From Alloboseaceae bacterium BT-24-1 (lineage in GTDB: Bacteria; Pseudomonadota; Alphaproteobacteria; Rhizobiales; Beijerinckiaceae), in assembly GCA_025846845.1 (NCBI GenBank), contig JAOYTL010000001.1:744001-808000 (forward strand): a stretch of DNA of 64,000 nt, read 5' to 3'. The translations under genes were made by a program, and so were the position numbers. The notes beneath the pieces are model-generated. The model had not been told where the DNA came from, ran no database searches, and saw nothing but the letters and a program-made list of their open reading frames with translations. This document shows positions 34,020 to 42,820 of this stretch, piece by piece (positions within the stretch are counted from its first letter, which is position 1; each line of letters opens with the position of its first letter).

Positions 34020-34822
34020 CGGCAGAGTTTCCCTCACCATCCGAACAGGTCCATGTGACGCTCGACGTCGTCTACGCCTTTGACCGACCAGCACACGATC
34101 TCGATGTCGAACTCAGGGTGCGGCCCCTGCTCGCTGTTGAACAGGGACCGGCTCCGATCCGTCTCGCCAGCGAGCCGGAAGCCCGCTTCGAGCCTCCAGA
34201 ACTCGACGAGAACTGCGTCGCCATCGACAGGCTGAAGCTCGCCGGGCCGATCTCCCGCCTGCGGCTAAACGCCAGCTTCGATCATCCGATAAGCCGTGAA
34301 GAGGCCCTGCCCGCTCTCGCCCCAGCCGCGGCAGATCTTGCGCTCGAAGGGTTGACGGATATCGCTCGCGCCATGCCCTGGCCTGAGGCTTTGACCCGTC
34401 TCCGCGAGTTCTGGCGCTACAGCGACGATCCGCTCCGTCAGCCAACAAGCCTGCGGGAGATCGCGCAAGAACAGGCGGGCTCCTGCGAAGCGATCGCGCG
34501 TCTCGCGGTCGAAATCGTCCGCAGCCAAGACGTCCCGGCCCGCTTTGTCGGCGGCTACCGCCTTGCCGGCCCATCAGGAGATACGCGCCTGGTCCGACGC
34601 CATGCCTGGATCGCCGTCTGGGACGGAATGCAATGGCGAGTACTCGATCCCCTCGTTCCATCTGGAACAGGCGCCTGCTTGATCCCGACGGCGTTCGCCA
34701 GCCAGCTTCCGGAGATCGCGGCCATTCAAGGCAGATTCAAGGGCGCCGGAGCAGCCAAGCTGACTGTCTCAGCCCATGCCAAGCGACATATAATGTCGAT
34801 CGAAAATGGCCGTACACTTTGA
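34016..34822 (+). CDS. Transglutaminase-like protein
   Basis: This 268-residue cytosolic protein has a bacterial transglutaminase-type N-terminal beta domain (about 10-90) and a transglutaminase core. The Cys-His-Asp triad is visible as Cys157 (AGSCEAIARL), His196 (RRHAWIAVW) and Asp211 (WRVLDP), with PARFVGGYRLAG between. Members act as cysteine peptidases, cross-linking enzymes or non-catalytic binders. The ATG overlaps the TPR gene stop, making this the last gene of the T6SS cassette. It could be cargo (effector) or a maturation factor; no immunity-like gene follows. The frame extends upstream as a shadow. Confidence 0.85.
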   Translation: MTAEFPSPSEQVHVTLDVVYAFDRPAHDLDVELRVRPLLAVEQGPAPIRLASEPEARFEPPELDENCVAIDRLKLAGPISRLRLNASFDHPISREEALPALAPAAADLALEGLTDIARAMPWPEALTRLREFWRYSDDPLRQPTSLREIAQEQAGSCEAIARLAVEIVRSQDVPARFVGGYRLAGPSGDTRLVRRHAWIAVWDGMQWRVLDPLVPSGTGACLIPTAFASQLPEIAAIQGRFKGAGAAKLTVSAHAKRHIMSIENGRTL

Positions 34823-35083
34823 CTGTTGTCAACGTCCGGCTCCAGGCAATCATTCATTGCGCTGATGGCACGAAGCAGATTTGCCCATGCGCACGCTGTT
34901 CTACGCCAAGCATTCTCGCCCTTTGAAACGGCTTTACATCATCCGGAAAGCCGGCGCAGTTCGGACACGCGAGCCAAAAAAGGATAACAGCTACATCAGC
35001 CGAGTTGAATACAGGCAGGAACGGCAACTATACGGCAGCGAAAATCACCGCCGAAACTGCGCTCTTGCCGCCGCTTGTATTCG
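34823..35083. other. Intergenic gap between the T6SS cassette and guaA
   Basis: This is a 261-base region between convergent genes, visibly less GC-rich than its neighbours, with A-runs near 34975-34990. No tRNA, integrase remnant or strong terminator hairpin is seen. Short plus-strand frames here (for example ending in [14 protein letters not shown]) are antisense readings of the conserved guaA 3' end and are not genes. Confidence 0.6.
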
Positions 35084-36661
35084 TCACTCCCACTCGATCG
35101 TGCCGGGCGGCTTCGAAGTGACGTCGTAGACGACCCGGTTGATGCCCTTGACCTCGTTGATGATCCGCGTCGCGGTGCGGCCGAGGAAGGCCATGTCGTA
35201 GGGGTAGAAGTCGGCCGTCATGCCGTCGACCGAGGTCACGGCGCGGAGCGCACAGACATGGTCGTAGGTGCGATAGTCGCCCATCACGCCGACGGTACGC
35301 ACCGGCAGCAGCACGGCGAAGGCCTGCCAGATCACGTCGTAGAGGCCGGCCTTGCGGATCTCCTCGAGATAGATCGCATCCGCCTTGCGCAGGATGTCGA
35401 GCTTCTCCCTGGTGATCTCGCCCGGGCAGCGGATCGCGAGCCCCGGCCCCGGGAAGGGATGGCGACCGACGAAGGCCTCGGGCAGGCCGAGTTCGCGGCC
35501 AAGCACCCGGACCTCGTCCTTGAACAGCTCACGAAGCGGCTCCACGAGCTTCATCTTCATGCGTTCGGGCAGGCCGCCGACATTGTGGTGGCTCTTGATC
35601 GTCACCGAAGGGCCGCCGGAGAAGGAGACACTCTCGATCACGTCGGGGTAGAGCGTGCCCTGGGCGAGGAAATCGGCGCCGCCCAGCTTGGCGGCCTCGG
35701 CGTCGAAGACGTCGATGAAGAGGCGCCCGATGGTCTTGCGCTTGGCTTCCGGATCGGCGCCGCATTTGGCGAGCTCGGAGAGGAAAAGCTCTTCAGCCTC
35801 AACATGGACCAGCGGGATGTTGTAGTGATCGCGGAACAGGCGGACGACCTCCTCGGCCTCGTTCATCCGCATCAGGCCATGATCGACGAAGACGCAGGTG
35901 AGCTGATCGCCGATCGCCTCATGGATCAGCACGGCCGCGACCGCCGAATCGACGCCGCCGGAGAGCCCGCAGATCACCCGGCCCTTGCCGACCTGGTCGC
36001 GGATCTTCTTCTGCATCTCGGCGCGATAGGCCGACATGCTCCAGTCGGGCTTGCAGCAGCAGATGTCGACGACGAAGTTGCGCAGCAGCTTGCCGCCATC
36101 GGGCGTGTGCACCACCTCGGGGTGGAACATGGTCGAGTAGAAGCGCCGGCCCTCGTCGCTCGCCACCGCATAGGGCGCGTTCTCCGAGGTCGCCTTGACG
36201 GAGAAGCCGGCCGGGAGCTGGGTGACGCGGTCGCCATGGCTCATCCAGACCGGATAGCGCCCGCCCTCCTCCCAGACGCCCTCGAACAGGGCCGACGGCG
36301 TGACGATCTCGACATCGGCGCGACCGAATTCGGCGGCATGGCCGCCTTCGACCTTGCCGCCGAGCTGATGGGCCATGGTCTGCTGGCCATAGCAGATGCC
36401 AAGCACCGGCAGGCCGGAGGAGAACACCTCCTGCGGCGCCCGCGGCGAGCCCTCATCCGGCACCGAGGCCGGGCCGCCGGAGAAGATCACGCCCTTCGGC
36501 TTCATCCGGGCGAAAGCTTCGGACGCCGACTGGAATGGCGCGATCTCGCAATAGACGCCGATCTCGCGCACGCGGCGCGCGATCAGCTGCGTCACCTGAC
36601 TGCCGAAGTCGATGATCAGGATGGAATCGTGATGGGCGGGGTTTTGGGGCTGGGCGCTCAT
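35084..36661 (-). CDS. guaA: GMP synthase (glutamine-hydrolysing)
   Basis: This 525-residue enzyme converts XMP, ATP and glutamine to GMP in purine synthesis. The N-terminal class I glutamine amidotransferase has the nucleophile Cys90 in GICYGQQ and a His-x-Glu in MFHPEV. The ATP-pyrophosphatase domain has [16 protein letters not shown] (PP-loop), and the C-terminal dimerisation domain ends with the conserved KPPGTIEWE. The length and motifs are standard and the start is the ATG at 36661. The 3' end of guaA is a documented integration hotspot for genomic islands, and here the T6SS cassette lies next to it. Confidence 0.98.
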   Translation of the reverse strand: MSAQPQNPAHHDSILIIDFGSQVTQLIARRVREIGVYCEIAPFQSASEAFARMKPKGVIFSGGPASVPDEGSPRAPQEVFSSGLPVLGICYGQQTMAHQLGGKVEGGHAAEFGRADVEIVTPSALFEGVWEEGGRYPVWMSHGDRVTQLPAGFSVKATSENAPYAVASDEGRRFYSTMFHPEVVHTPDGGKLLRNFVVDICCCKPDWSMSAYRAEMQKKIRDQVGKGRVICGLSGGVDSAVAAVLIHEAIGDQLTCVFVDHGLMRMNEAEEVVRLFRDHYNIPLVHVEAEELFLSELAKCGADPEAKRKTIGRLFIDVFDAEAAKLGGADFLAQGTLYPDVIESVSFSGGPSVTIKSHHNVGGLPERMKMKLVEPLRELFKDEVRVLGRELGLPEAFVGRHPFPGPGLAIRCPGEITREKLDILRKADAIYLEEIRKAGLYDVIWQAFAVLLPVRTVGVMGDYRTYDHVCALRAVTSVDGMTADFYPYDMAFLGRTATRIINEVKGINRVVYDVTSKPPGTIEWE

Positions 36662-36735
36662 CGCGCCCGGTTACGCCATCGCGCGCGAGCGCGCAACGGC
36701 GCTGAGAGCGGATCAGGTCGGCAGCGCAAGACGGC

Positions 36736-37044
36736 TCAGGACGAGACGCGGTCGAGCACGACCAGCCGCAGCGGCTCGGCCAGCAAATCGCCGGCCGTCG
36801 CTGCGAATGCCTGGAAATGCGGCGTCGCCTTGTGAACCTCGAGCGCGGCCGCGCTGGTGAATGCCTCGCGCATGTAGAAGGTGCCGGGCTCGTCTTGCAG
36901 TTCGAACAGCACATAGTCGAGGCAGCCCGGTTCGGCCCGCGTTGGCTCGATCAACGCCAGCAGGTTTTGGCGCAATCGCTCGCGGTGCTCGGGCCTCGCC
37001 TTCAACACGGCGATGCAAATGAAGGTCTCTTCGGTCTTGCTCAT
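36736..37044 (-). CDS. Antibiotic biosynthesis monooxygenase (ABM) domain protein
   Basis: This 102-residue ABM/YgiN-type ferredoxin-like protein has the family pattern FICIAVLKARPEHRERLRQNLLALIEPTRAEPGCLDYVLFEL in two halves (IAVLKARPEHRE and EPGCLDYVLFELQDEP), then FYMREAFTSAAALEVHKATPHF. Such proteins act as quinol oxidases or as accessory proteins; the substrate cannot be told. The start is ATG at 37044 to fit the domain; the upstream extension lacks family features. Confidence 0.9.
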   Translation of the reverse strand: MSKTEETFICIAVLKARPEHRERLRQNLLALIEPTRAEPGCLDYVLFELQDEPGTFYMREAFTSAAALEVHKATPHFQAFAATAGDLLAEPLRLVVLDRVSS

Positions 37045-37168
37045 GGTCGGCACCTTTGCCCGGGATATGCGGGAAACAGGTGTCGATGCGGGCGGGCGAG
37101 CGCAAGAACGCACAAATCCGCCCCTTATGGACAGGATTGATACCATCCGTTGACGAGCGGCGGCGCCC

Positions 37169-38473
37169 TCAAGCCGGATCGTGCCGGGCAAGTGCCGCGA
37201 GATAGAAGCCGTCCGTTCCGGTCCGGCGCGGCGACAGCTGCAGTCCGACGCGCGTGGAGAAGCGGGCGAGCAAGCCGAAATCGACTTCGCCGGTATTCAG
37301 CAGCGAGCGTGTCGCAACCGGCGCAAAGCCAGCATGCCGTGCCAGAAAGGCTTCGACCGCGACGTCGTTCTCCTCCGGCAGCATCGAGCAGGTGATGTAG
37401 GCGATGCGCCCGCCCGGCTTGACCAGGCTGGCGGCGCGATCGAGCACCTGCGCCTGTTCCTTGATGCGTTCGGCCAAAGCCCCGGGGCGCACCCGCCATT
37501 TCGCATCGGGGTTGCGCCGCCAGGTACCGGAGCCGGTGCAGGGCGCGTCGACGAGCACCAGATCGATAGTGCCGGCAAGGTCGGCGAGCGCATCGTGACC
37601 GCGGCTCTTGGGTACGCGCACTTCGACATTGGCGGCGCCCGAGCGGGCGACCCGGTCGTGCAGCGGCGCCAGCCTACGGCTGTCGAGGTCGGTGGCGAAG
37701 ATGCGCCCTTTCCCGTTCAGGATCGCCGCGAGCGCCAGCGTCTTACCGCCGGCGCCAGCGCAGAGGTCGACGACCGTCATGCCGGGCTGTGCGCCGGCGA
37801 GCAGGGTCACGAGCTGCGAGCCCTCGTCCTGAATCTCGAATTCGCCATTGAAGAAACCCGGCTCGCTCTGCAGCGAAGGGCCGCGGCCATCGGGGCCGGG
37901 CAGGAAGCGCAGGGCATCGGGTGACCAGGCCCCGGGCTCCGGCTGGAGATGGCTGAGTGCGGCACGCAGCCTGTCGCGATCCGTCTTCAGGCGGTTGGTG
38001 CGGATATCGGCCGGCGCCCTGCCCGCCAGTGCCTGCCCTTCCGCGACCGCATCGTCGCCGAAACCGGCCATGAAGGAGGGCCAGAGCCAATCCGGCACAT
38101 CGGCGCGCACCCAGCCGGGCGCTGCATTGAGATCGAAGGCGACGAGCCCCGCGACTTCGAACTCTGTCAAAGGCGCAGGCGCATGATTCTGCCCGTTGAA
38201 GAGCTCCGAAATCTCCTCGATCGCCATGCCGCGCTGGCTGACGAGCATGCCGAGGACGAGCGCGCGTGGCGTTTCCTCACTAAGCGCATGCGCGGAGGAG
38301 GCGCGGCGGCGCAGCGCGTCATAGACCAGCGAGGCGATGGCGGCGCGATCCTTCGAGCCGGCGAAGCGACGCGACAGGCCCCAATCCTTCAGCGCATCGG
38401 CCGCCGGGCGCCGACGCTCGATCAGGTCCGCCAGAACCTCGATGGCGGCGCTGATCCGGGCGGCAGGAGTCAT
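37169..38473 (-). CDS. rsmB: 16S rRNA (cytosine-C5) methyltransferase, RsmB/NOL1-NOP2-Sun family
   Basis: This 434-residue protein has an N-terminal helical NusB-like RNA-binding part and a Rossmann methyltransferase domain. The SAM motif VVDLCAGAGGKTLALAA, the motif IV VDAPCTGSGTWRRNPD with the Pro-Cys that resolves the covalent intermediate, and motif VI ITCSMLPEEN with the nucleophilic Cys are visible. RsmB methylates C967 of 16S rRNA; which exact cytosine is modified here is by homology. ATG at 38473 gives the normal start; upstream extension to 38863 is rejected because it overlaps the divergent lipoprotein gene. Confidence 0.92.
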   Translation of the reverse strand: MTPAARISAAIEVLADLIERRRPAADALKDWGLSRRFAGSKDRAAIASLVYDALRRRASSAHALSEETPRALVLGMLVSQRGMAIEEISELFNGQNHAPAPLTEFEVAGLVAFDLNAAPGWVRADVPDWLWPSFMAGFGDDAVAEGQALAGRAPADIRTNRLKTDRDRLRAALSHLQPEPGAWSPDALRFLPGPDGRGPSLQSEPGFFNGEFEIQDEGSQLVTLLAGAQPGMTVVDLCAGAGGKTLALAAILNGKGRIFATDLDSRRLAPLHDRVARSGAANVEVRVPKSRGHDALADLAGTIDLVLVDAPCTGSGTWRRNPDAKWRVRPGALAERIKEQAQVLDRAASLVKPGGRIAYITCSMLPEENDVAVEAFLARHAGFAPVATRSLLNTGEVDFGLLARFSTRVGLQLSPRRTGTDGFYLAALARHDPA

Positions 38474-38629
38474 GTCCGGCAGTTCCTGTGAGTGCTCTTG
38501 GTCATTGCGCTTCGTCCAGCCGCGATCTGGAACGATTCCGAAGCGCGAAAGGACCCTTGACGCCCTCGTCCCACAGGGCGCAAGACGATACAACTCCTTC
38601 CGTAACGCCAATTGCCTAGGGATCCTGCA

Positions 38630-38767
38630 ATGACCACCTTCGCCCGCCTCGCGCTCGCCGGCCTGTTCTGCCTGTCGCTGGCCGCCTGCGCCACCCAGCC
38701 GGTCGACACCACGCCGCCGCCGTCCAAGCGCCTCGACGCCAAGACCACGCTGGAAGGCCGCCGCTGA
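38630..38767 (+). CDS. Small lipoprotein
   Basis: This 45-residue protein has a lipoprotein signal peptide (hydrophobic core GLFCLSL) and lipobox LAAC at residues 17-20. The mature part is short and polar, with TTPPPSKRLDAK. It is divergent from rsmB. Tiny lipoproteins of this kind are common in the order, and their role is unknown. The signal peptide and the well-placed start make a real gene likely despite the size. Confidence 0.75.
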   Translation: MTTFARLALAGLFCLSLAACATQPVDTTPPPSKRLDAKTTLEGRR

Positions 38768-38949
38768 GCGTCCTGTTCCGGGCACGGCGGCCATCCGGCG
38801 AGCGAACGCCTGATAGCATCTGAAATACCTCTTCGCGGTGCCGGCAAAGACAACTTGCGGCATCGCGAACAGGCAAACGGGCCTTCACCGGCCTGTCATA
38901 TCGACCGAGCAGTTTCGCGACCTTCCACAGGACACGAGGATCGGACGAG

Positions 38950-40113
38950 ATGAAGCCCCTGTTGCAGCCGGCCACCATGCTGGCGACCTTTGTCCTCGCG
39001 CTGGCCGCGCCCGCCCTGGCCCAGAGCCCCGCACCGACACTCGACGGCAAGCCGGCCCTGATCGTTGGCCATCGTGGCGCCAGCGGGTATCTGCCCGAGC
39101 ACACGCTCGAATCCTACAAGCTCGCGATCGAGCACGGCGTCGACTTCATCGAGCCCGACCTGGTCTCGACCAAGGACGGCCACCTCGTCGTCCGTCACGA
39201 GCCGATGCTGTCCGGCACCACCGACGTCTCGACCCGGCCGGAATTCGCGGCGCGCAAGACGACCCGCAAGATCGACGGCGTCGACACGGCCGACTGGTTC
39301 GCCTCCGATTTCACCCTCGCCGAGATCAAGACGCTGCGGGCCAAGCAGGCCTTCGCCGACCGCGACCAGTCGCATAACGGCAAATACGAGATCCCCACGC
39401 TGCAGCAGGTGATCGACCTCGCCAAGGCCGAGAGCACCCGGACCGGCCGCACGATCGGCATCTACCCGGAGATCAAGCACTCGACCTATCACTCGGCCCT
39501 GGGCCTTGCGATCGAGGACAAGCTGCTCGATCAGCTCAAGGCCGCCGGCTGGAGCGAGAAGACCTCGCCGGTGTTCATCCAGAGCTTCGAGACCGCGAAT
39601 CTGAAGTACCTGCGTGGCAAGACACAGCTGCGCCTGATCCAGCTCGTCGATGCCGATGACGTCGACAAGGAGGGCGGCATCGTGCTCGCCGCTCCGTTCG
39701 ACAAGCCCTACGATTTCGTCGTCACCGGCGACAAGCGCACCTTCAAGGACCTCGTCACCGCCGAGGGGCTTAAGGAGATCAAGACCTATGCCGACGGCGT
39801 CGGTCCGTGGAAGCCCTATCTGATGCCGGCCAAGCAGGTGCTGGGCGATGATGGCAAGCCGCGCGATCTCAATGGCGACGGAACGATCGACGAGCGCGAC
39901 CGCGTGCTGCTGCCGCCGACCGACGTCGTCAAGAACGCCCACGCCGTCGGACTGTTCGTCCACACATGGACCTTTCGCAGCGAGCCGAAGCGCCTTGCCT
40001 CCGACTTCAAGGGCGATCCGGCGGCCGAATACAAGGCCTACCTGGCGCTCGGCATCGACGGTCTGTTCTCGGACTTCCCAGATGCGGCCGTGAAGGCGCG
40101 CAACGCCAAGTAG
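38950..40113 (+). CDS. Periplasmic glycerophosphodiester phosphodiesterase (GlpQ type)
   Basis: This 387-residue enzyme hydrolyses glycerophosphodiesters to glycerol-3-phosphate and an alcohol. It has a signal peptide (cleavage near ALAQS). The catalytic His and metal ligands are in [38 protein letters not shown], and [11 protein letters not shown] further on. The long form with an insert between strands matches GlpQ rather than UgpQ. It is followed by a strong bidirectional hairpin. Confidence 0.95.
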   Translation: MKPLLQPATMLATFVLALAAPALAQSPAPTLDGKPALIVGHRGASGYLPEHTLESYKLAIEHGVDFIEPDLVSTKDGHLVVRHEPMLSGTTDVSTRPEFAARKTTRKIDGVDTADWFASDFTLAEIKTLRAKQAFADRDQSHNGKYEIPTLQQVIDLAKAESTRTGRTIGIYPEIKHSTYHSALGLAIEDKLLDQLKAAGWSEKTSPVFIQSFETANLKYLRGKTQLRLIQLVDADDVDKEGGIVLAAPFDKPYDFVVTGDKRTFKDLVTAEGLKEIKTYADGVGPWKPYLMPAKQVLGDDGKPRDLNGDGTIDERDRVLLPPTDVVKNAHAVGLFVHTWTFRSEPKRLASDFKGDPAAEYKAYLALGIDGLFSDFPDAAVKARNAK

Positions 40114-40124
40114 CCCACGACGCA

Positions 40125-40156
40125 AGACCGCCGCACCGGACTGGGTGCGGCGGTCT
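40125..40156. terminator. Strong hairpin between convergent genes
   Basis: A perfect 13-base stem (AGACCGCCGCACC / GGTGCGGCGGTCT) with a 6-base loop starts 11 bases after the glpQ-type stop. It serves as a bidirectional terminator candidate for that gene and the convergent small gene. No clear T-run follows on either strand, so termination efficiency is uncertain. Confidence 0.7.
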
Positions 40157-40185
40157 CGCCTTACCTGACGCAACTCAACTCGCGC

Positions 40186-40467
40186 TCAGTCACAGACACG
40201 CGTCGTGCGACGCACCTCTCCGCGCGGGGTCTCGCGAACCTGAGTCACGGTCCGGCAATCGCGTTCGGCGCGGTAGGCCCGGCGACGCTCCCAGCGATCA
40301 CGCTCGCGCATCCGATCCTCGCGGCGGATTTCACGGTCGATCGCGCGATCGCGCGGCGAGCGCGTATCGACGCTGACCCCGCCAGGGCCGATATTGACCG
40401 ATTGGGCATAGGCACCGGCACTGCCAAGCAGCAATCCGGCGACGACAGTCGTGAGAATGAGCTTCAT
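40186..40467 (-). CDS. Small arginine-rich secreted protein
   Basis: This 93-residue protein has a signal peptide (cleavage near AYAQS) and a strongly basic, arginine-rich mature part. Two cysteines (in ERDCRTVTQ and TRVCD) could form a disulfide. It is not assigned to a family, although small Arg-rich periplasmic proteins with such paired cysteines are common in Hyphomicrobiales. The start is ATG at 40467, since the signal peptide begins there. Confidence 0.8.
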   Translation of the reverse strand: MKLILTTVVAGLLLGSAGAYAQSVNIGPGGVSVDTRSPRDRAIDREIRREDRMRERDRWERRRAYRAERDCRTVTQVRETPRGEVRRTTRVCD

Positions 40468-40576
40468 GGTGTTTCCTCCAATTTCGAGGGAAACAACCGC
40501 AACAGTCCCGGAAAGTTCCCAGAAAGGTCGATCCAGGTGTCGGCGGGCTGCCTCAATCGAGGCCGCCGACACGCGA

Positions 40577-40598
40577 ACGGCGCCCGCGAGGGCGCCGT
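40577..40598 (-). terminator. GNRA-type hairpin after the ABC transporter operon
   Basis: A perfect 9-base stem (ACGGCGCCC / GGGCGCCGT) closes on a GCGA loop 26 bases past the aapP stop. The stem is very GC-rich but no T-run follows on the minus strand, so it may be a terminator with weak intrinsic function or an mRNA 3' stabiliser. Confidence 0.55.
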
Positions 40599-40624
40599 CA
40601 CAACACCGAACCAGACCTGCAGGA

Positions 40625-41419
40625 TCAGTGCAGGATCTGGCTGAGGAAGAGCTTGGTACGCTCGTGCTGCGGGTTCTTGAAGAACTCGTTCGGCTCGTTC
40701 ATCTCGACGATCTGACCGGCATCCATGAAGATCACCCGGTCGGCGACCTGACGGGCAAAGCCCATCTCGTGGGTGACGCAGAGCATGGTCATGCCCTCGT
40801 CGGCGAGCGAGACCATGGTGTCGAGCACCTCCTTGACCATTTCCGGGTCGAGCGCCGAGGTCGGCTCGTCGAACAGCATGATCTTCGGGCTCATGCACAG
40901 CGAGCGGGCGATGGCGACGCGCTGCTGCTGGCCGCCGGAGAGCTGTCCCGGATACTTCAACGCCTGCTCGGGGATCTTGACGCGCTTGAGATAGTGCATC
41001 GCGATCTCCTCGGCGTCCTTCTTGGGCATCTTGCGAACCCAGATCGGCGCCAGCGTCAGGTTCTCCAGGATCGTCAGATGCGGGAACAGGTTGAAGTGCT
41101 GGAAGACCATGCCGACATCGCGCCGGATCTCGTCGATCTTCTTGAGATCGTTGGTCAGCTCGGTGCCGTCGACGATGATCTGGCCCTTCTGATGCTCCTC
41201 CAGCCGGTTGATGCAGCGGATCATCGTCGATTTGCCGGAGCCGGACGGGCCGCAAATGACCAGCTTCTCGCCGCGCTCGACCTTGAGGTTGATGTCGCGC
41301 AACACGTGGAATTCGCCGTACCATTTGTTGACGGCGATCATCTCGACAGCCGTCGCGGTGTTCAGCGCGGTCTGCTTCAGCGCCGTCGGGCGCGCGCTGG
41401 TGGTTTCTGCCATAGCCAT
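40625..41419 (-). CDS. aapP: Polar amino-acid ABC transporter ATPase (AapP type)
   Basis: This 264-residue ATPase drives the general amino-acid permease. Walker [10 protein letters not shown] (57-65), signature [15 protein letters not shown] and Walker [15 protein letters not shown] are intact, followed by the switch histidine in CVTHEMGFA. The start is ATG at 41419, with GAGGGG 7 bases before it. It is the last gene of the aap-type operon, with 11 bases to aapM upstream. Confidence 0.95.
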   Translation of the reverse strand: MAMAETTSARPTALKQTALNTATAVEMIAVNKWYGEFHVLRDINLKVERGEKLVICGPSGSGKSTMIRCINRLEEHQKGQIIVDGTELTNDLKKIDEIRRDVGMVFQHFNLFPHLTILENLTLAPIWVRKMPKKDAEEIAMHYLKRVKIPEQALKYPGQLSGGQQQRVAIARSLCMSPKIMLFDEPTSALDPEMVKEVLDTMVSLADEGMTMLCVTHEMGFARQVADRVIFMDAGQIVEMNEPNEFFKNPQHERTKLFLSQILH

Positions 41420-41430
41420 GATTGGTCCCC

Positions 41431-42810
41431 TCAACGCTTCTGGCCGGCGGCAAGCCGCTTCTCGACCGCAATCGAGTAGCGCGACATGCCCCAGCAACAC
41501 AGGAAATAGAAAACCGCGGCGAAAGCATAGCCCGTCGCGCGGGTCGTCGGCGTCGCCCAGGTCGGATCGACCAGCGTTGCCTCGATGGTACGCAGGAAGT
41601 CGAAGATGCCGACGATGGTGACCAGCGTCGTATCCTTGAACAGCCCGATGAAGGTGTTGACGATGCCCGGGATCACGATGCGCAGCGCCTGCGGCAGGAT
41701 GATCAGCCGCATCATGCTCCAGTAGCCGAGGCCGAGCGACATCGCGCCCTCGTACTGGCCCTTGGGCATCGCCTGGAGGCCGCCGCGCACCACCTCCGCC
41801 ATATAGGCGGCGGCGAAGAGCGCGACGCCGACCAGCGGGCGCAGCAGCCGGTCCGGCGAATACTCCTGCGGCACGAACAGCGGCAGCATGGTGTTGGCCA
41901 TGAACAGCACGGTGATCAGCGGCACGCCGCGGACGAACTCGATGAAGATCACCGAGAGCAGCTGGATGATCGGCAGCCTGGAGCGCCGTCCCAGCGCCAG
42001 GACGACCCCGAGCGGCAGCGAGAAGACGATGCCGACCGCTGCGATCAGGAAGGTCACCGTCATGCCGCCCCAGAGGCCGGTGTCGACCCTGGGCAGACCG
42101 GGACTACTCGCCAGCAGGCTGAGGAAGACGAAGATCGCGAGAGCGAACAGGACGAGCTGCTTTGGTCCGAAGAAGCGCTTCCAGACCGGCAGCTGCTGCA
42201 CGACCGCCAGACCAGCGTCCCCGATGTTGAAGCGAACCAGCTGCGGCGCAAAGGAGAGCACGACATAGAGCGCCGCGAGCGCCAGCGTCACCATGAGGCA
42301 GAAGCCGAGGAAGCGCTCGGCGCCGGGGCCGCCGAGCAGCAGCACATAAGCCGAGATCGGCAGCAGCACGAAGAAGAAGAAAATGCCGAGCTTCTTTTTC
42401 GGCGCGCTCGTCCAGAGCAGCCAGACGACGCCGAGCGCGAACATCACGAAGACGATATTCACGCGCCAGCGCTGAGGGATCGGATAGGAGCCATAGATGA
42501 AGTACTGGAAGCGATCGGCGATATAGGCCCAGCAGGCGCCGACCGGCCGGCCGACCTTGTCGGCAAGGCAGGCATCGCGGCTGGTACCGGTCCAGATCGC
42601 GTCAAGGAAGTAGAAGCGGACCAGCCCCGGCACCGAGTCGACGACCAGATAGACGCAGACCAGCGTCAGCGCGATGTTGAGCGGGCTGGAGAGCAAATGC
42701 TGCCGGACCCAGGCGAGCGGCCCGGCGACGGAGAGCGGCGCCGGCTGCTGCTCCAGCGTCTCCCTGCGAACGAAAGCGTAGGGAGCCATTTCGGTGGTTG
42801 CGTCGGTCAT
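41431..42810 (-). CDS. aapM: General L-amino-acid ABC permease (AapM type)
   Basis: This 459-residue inner-membrane protein is of the HisM/GlnP type, with the Aap-type long periplasmic insert ([21 protein letters not shown]) and the C-terminal permease signature ([39 protein letters not shown]). It is longer than most AapM proteins because of an added pair of hydrophobic segments ([19 protein letters not shown] and [18 protein letters not shown]). It pairs with AapQ 10 bases upstream and with AapP downstream. Confidence 0.93.
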   Translation of the reverse strand: MTDATTEMAPYAFVRRETLEQQPAPLSVAGPLAWVRQHLLSSPLNIALTLVCVYLVVDSVPGLVRFYFLDAIWTGTSRDACLADKVGRPVGACWAYIADRFQYFIYGSYPIPQRWRVNIVFVMFALGVVWLLWTSAPKKKLGIFFFFVLLPISAYVLLLGGPGAERFLGFCLMVTLALAALYVVLSFAPQLVRFNIGDAGLAVVQQLPVWKRFFGPKQLVLFALAIFVFLSLLASSPGLPRVDTGLWGGMTVTFLIAAVGIVFSLPLGVVLALGRRSRLPIIQLLSVIFIEFVRGVPLITVLFMANTMLPLFVPQEYSPDRLLRPLVGVALFAAAYMAEVVRGGLQAMPKGQYEGAMSLGLGYWSMMRLIILPQALRIVIPGIVNTFIGLFKDTTLVTIVGIFDFLRTIEATLVDPTWATPTTRATGYAFAAVFYFLCCWGMSRYSIAVEKRLAAGQKR

Positions 42811-42820
42811 CGGGGCGCCC

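Noticed and set aside
34881-35129. 82-residue frame between the T6SS cassette and guaA
   Set aside because: Its C-terminus is the antisense of the guaA end; no protein features.
35075-36835. 586-residue plus-strand frame over guaA
   Set aside because: Antisense of the highly conserved guaA gene. It shares its origin with the familiar spurious peptide ending [14 protein letters not shown].
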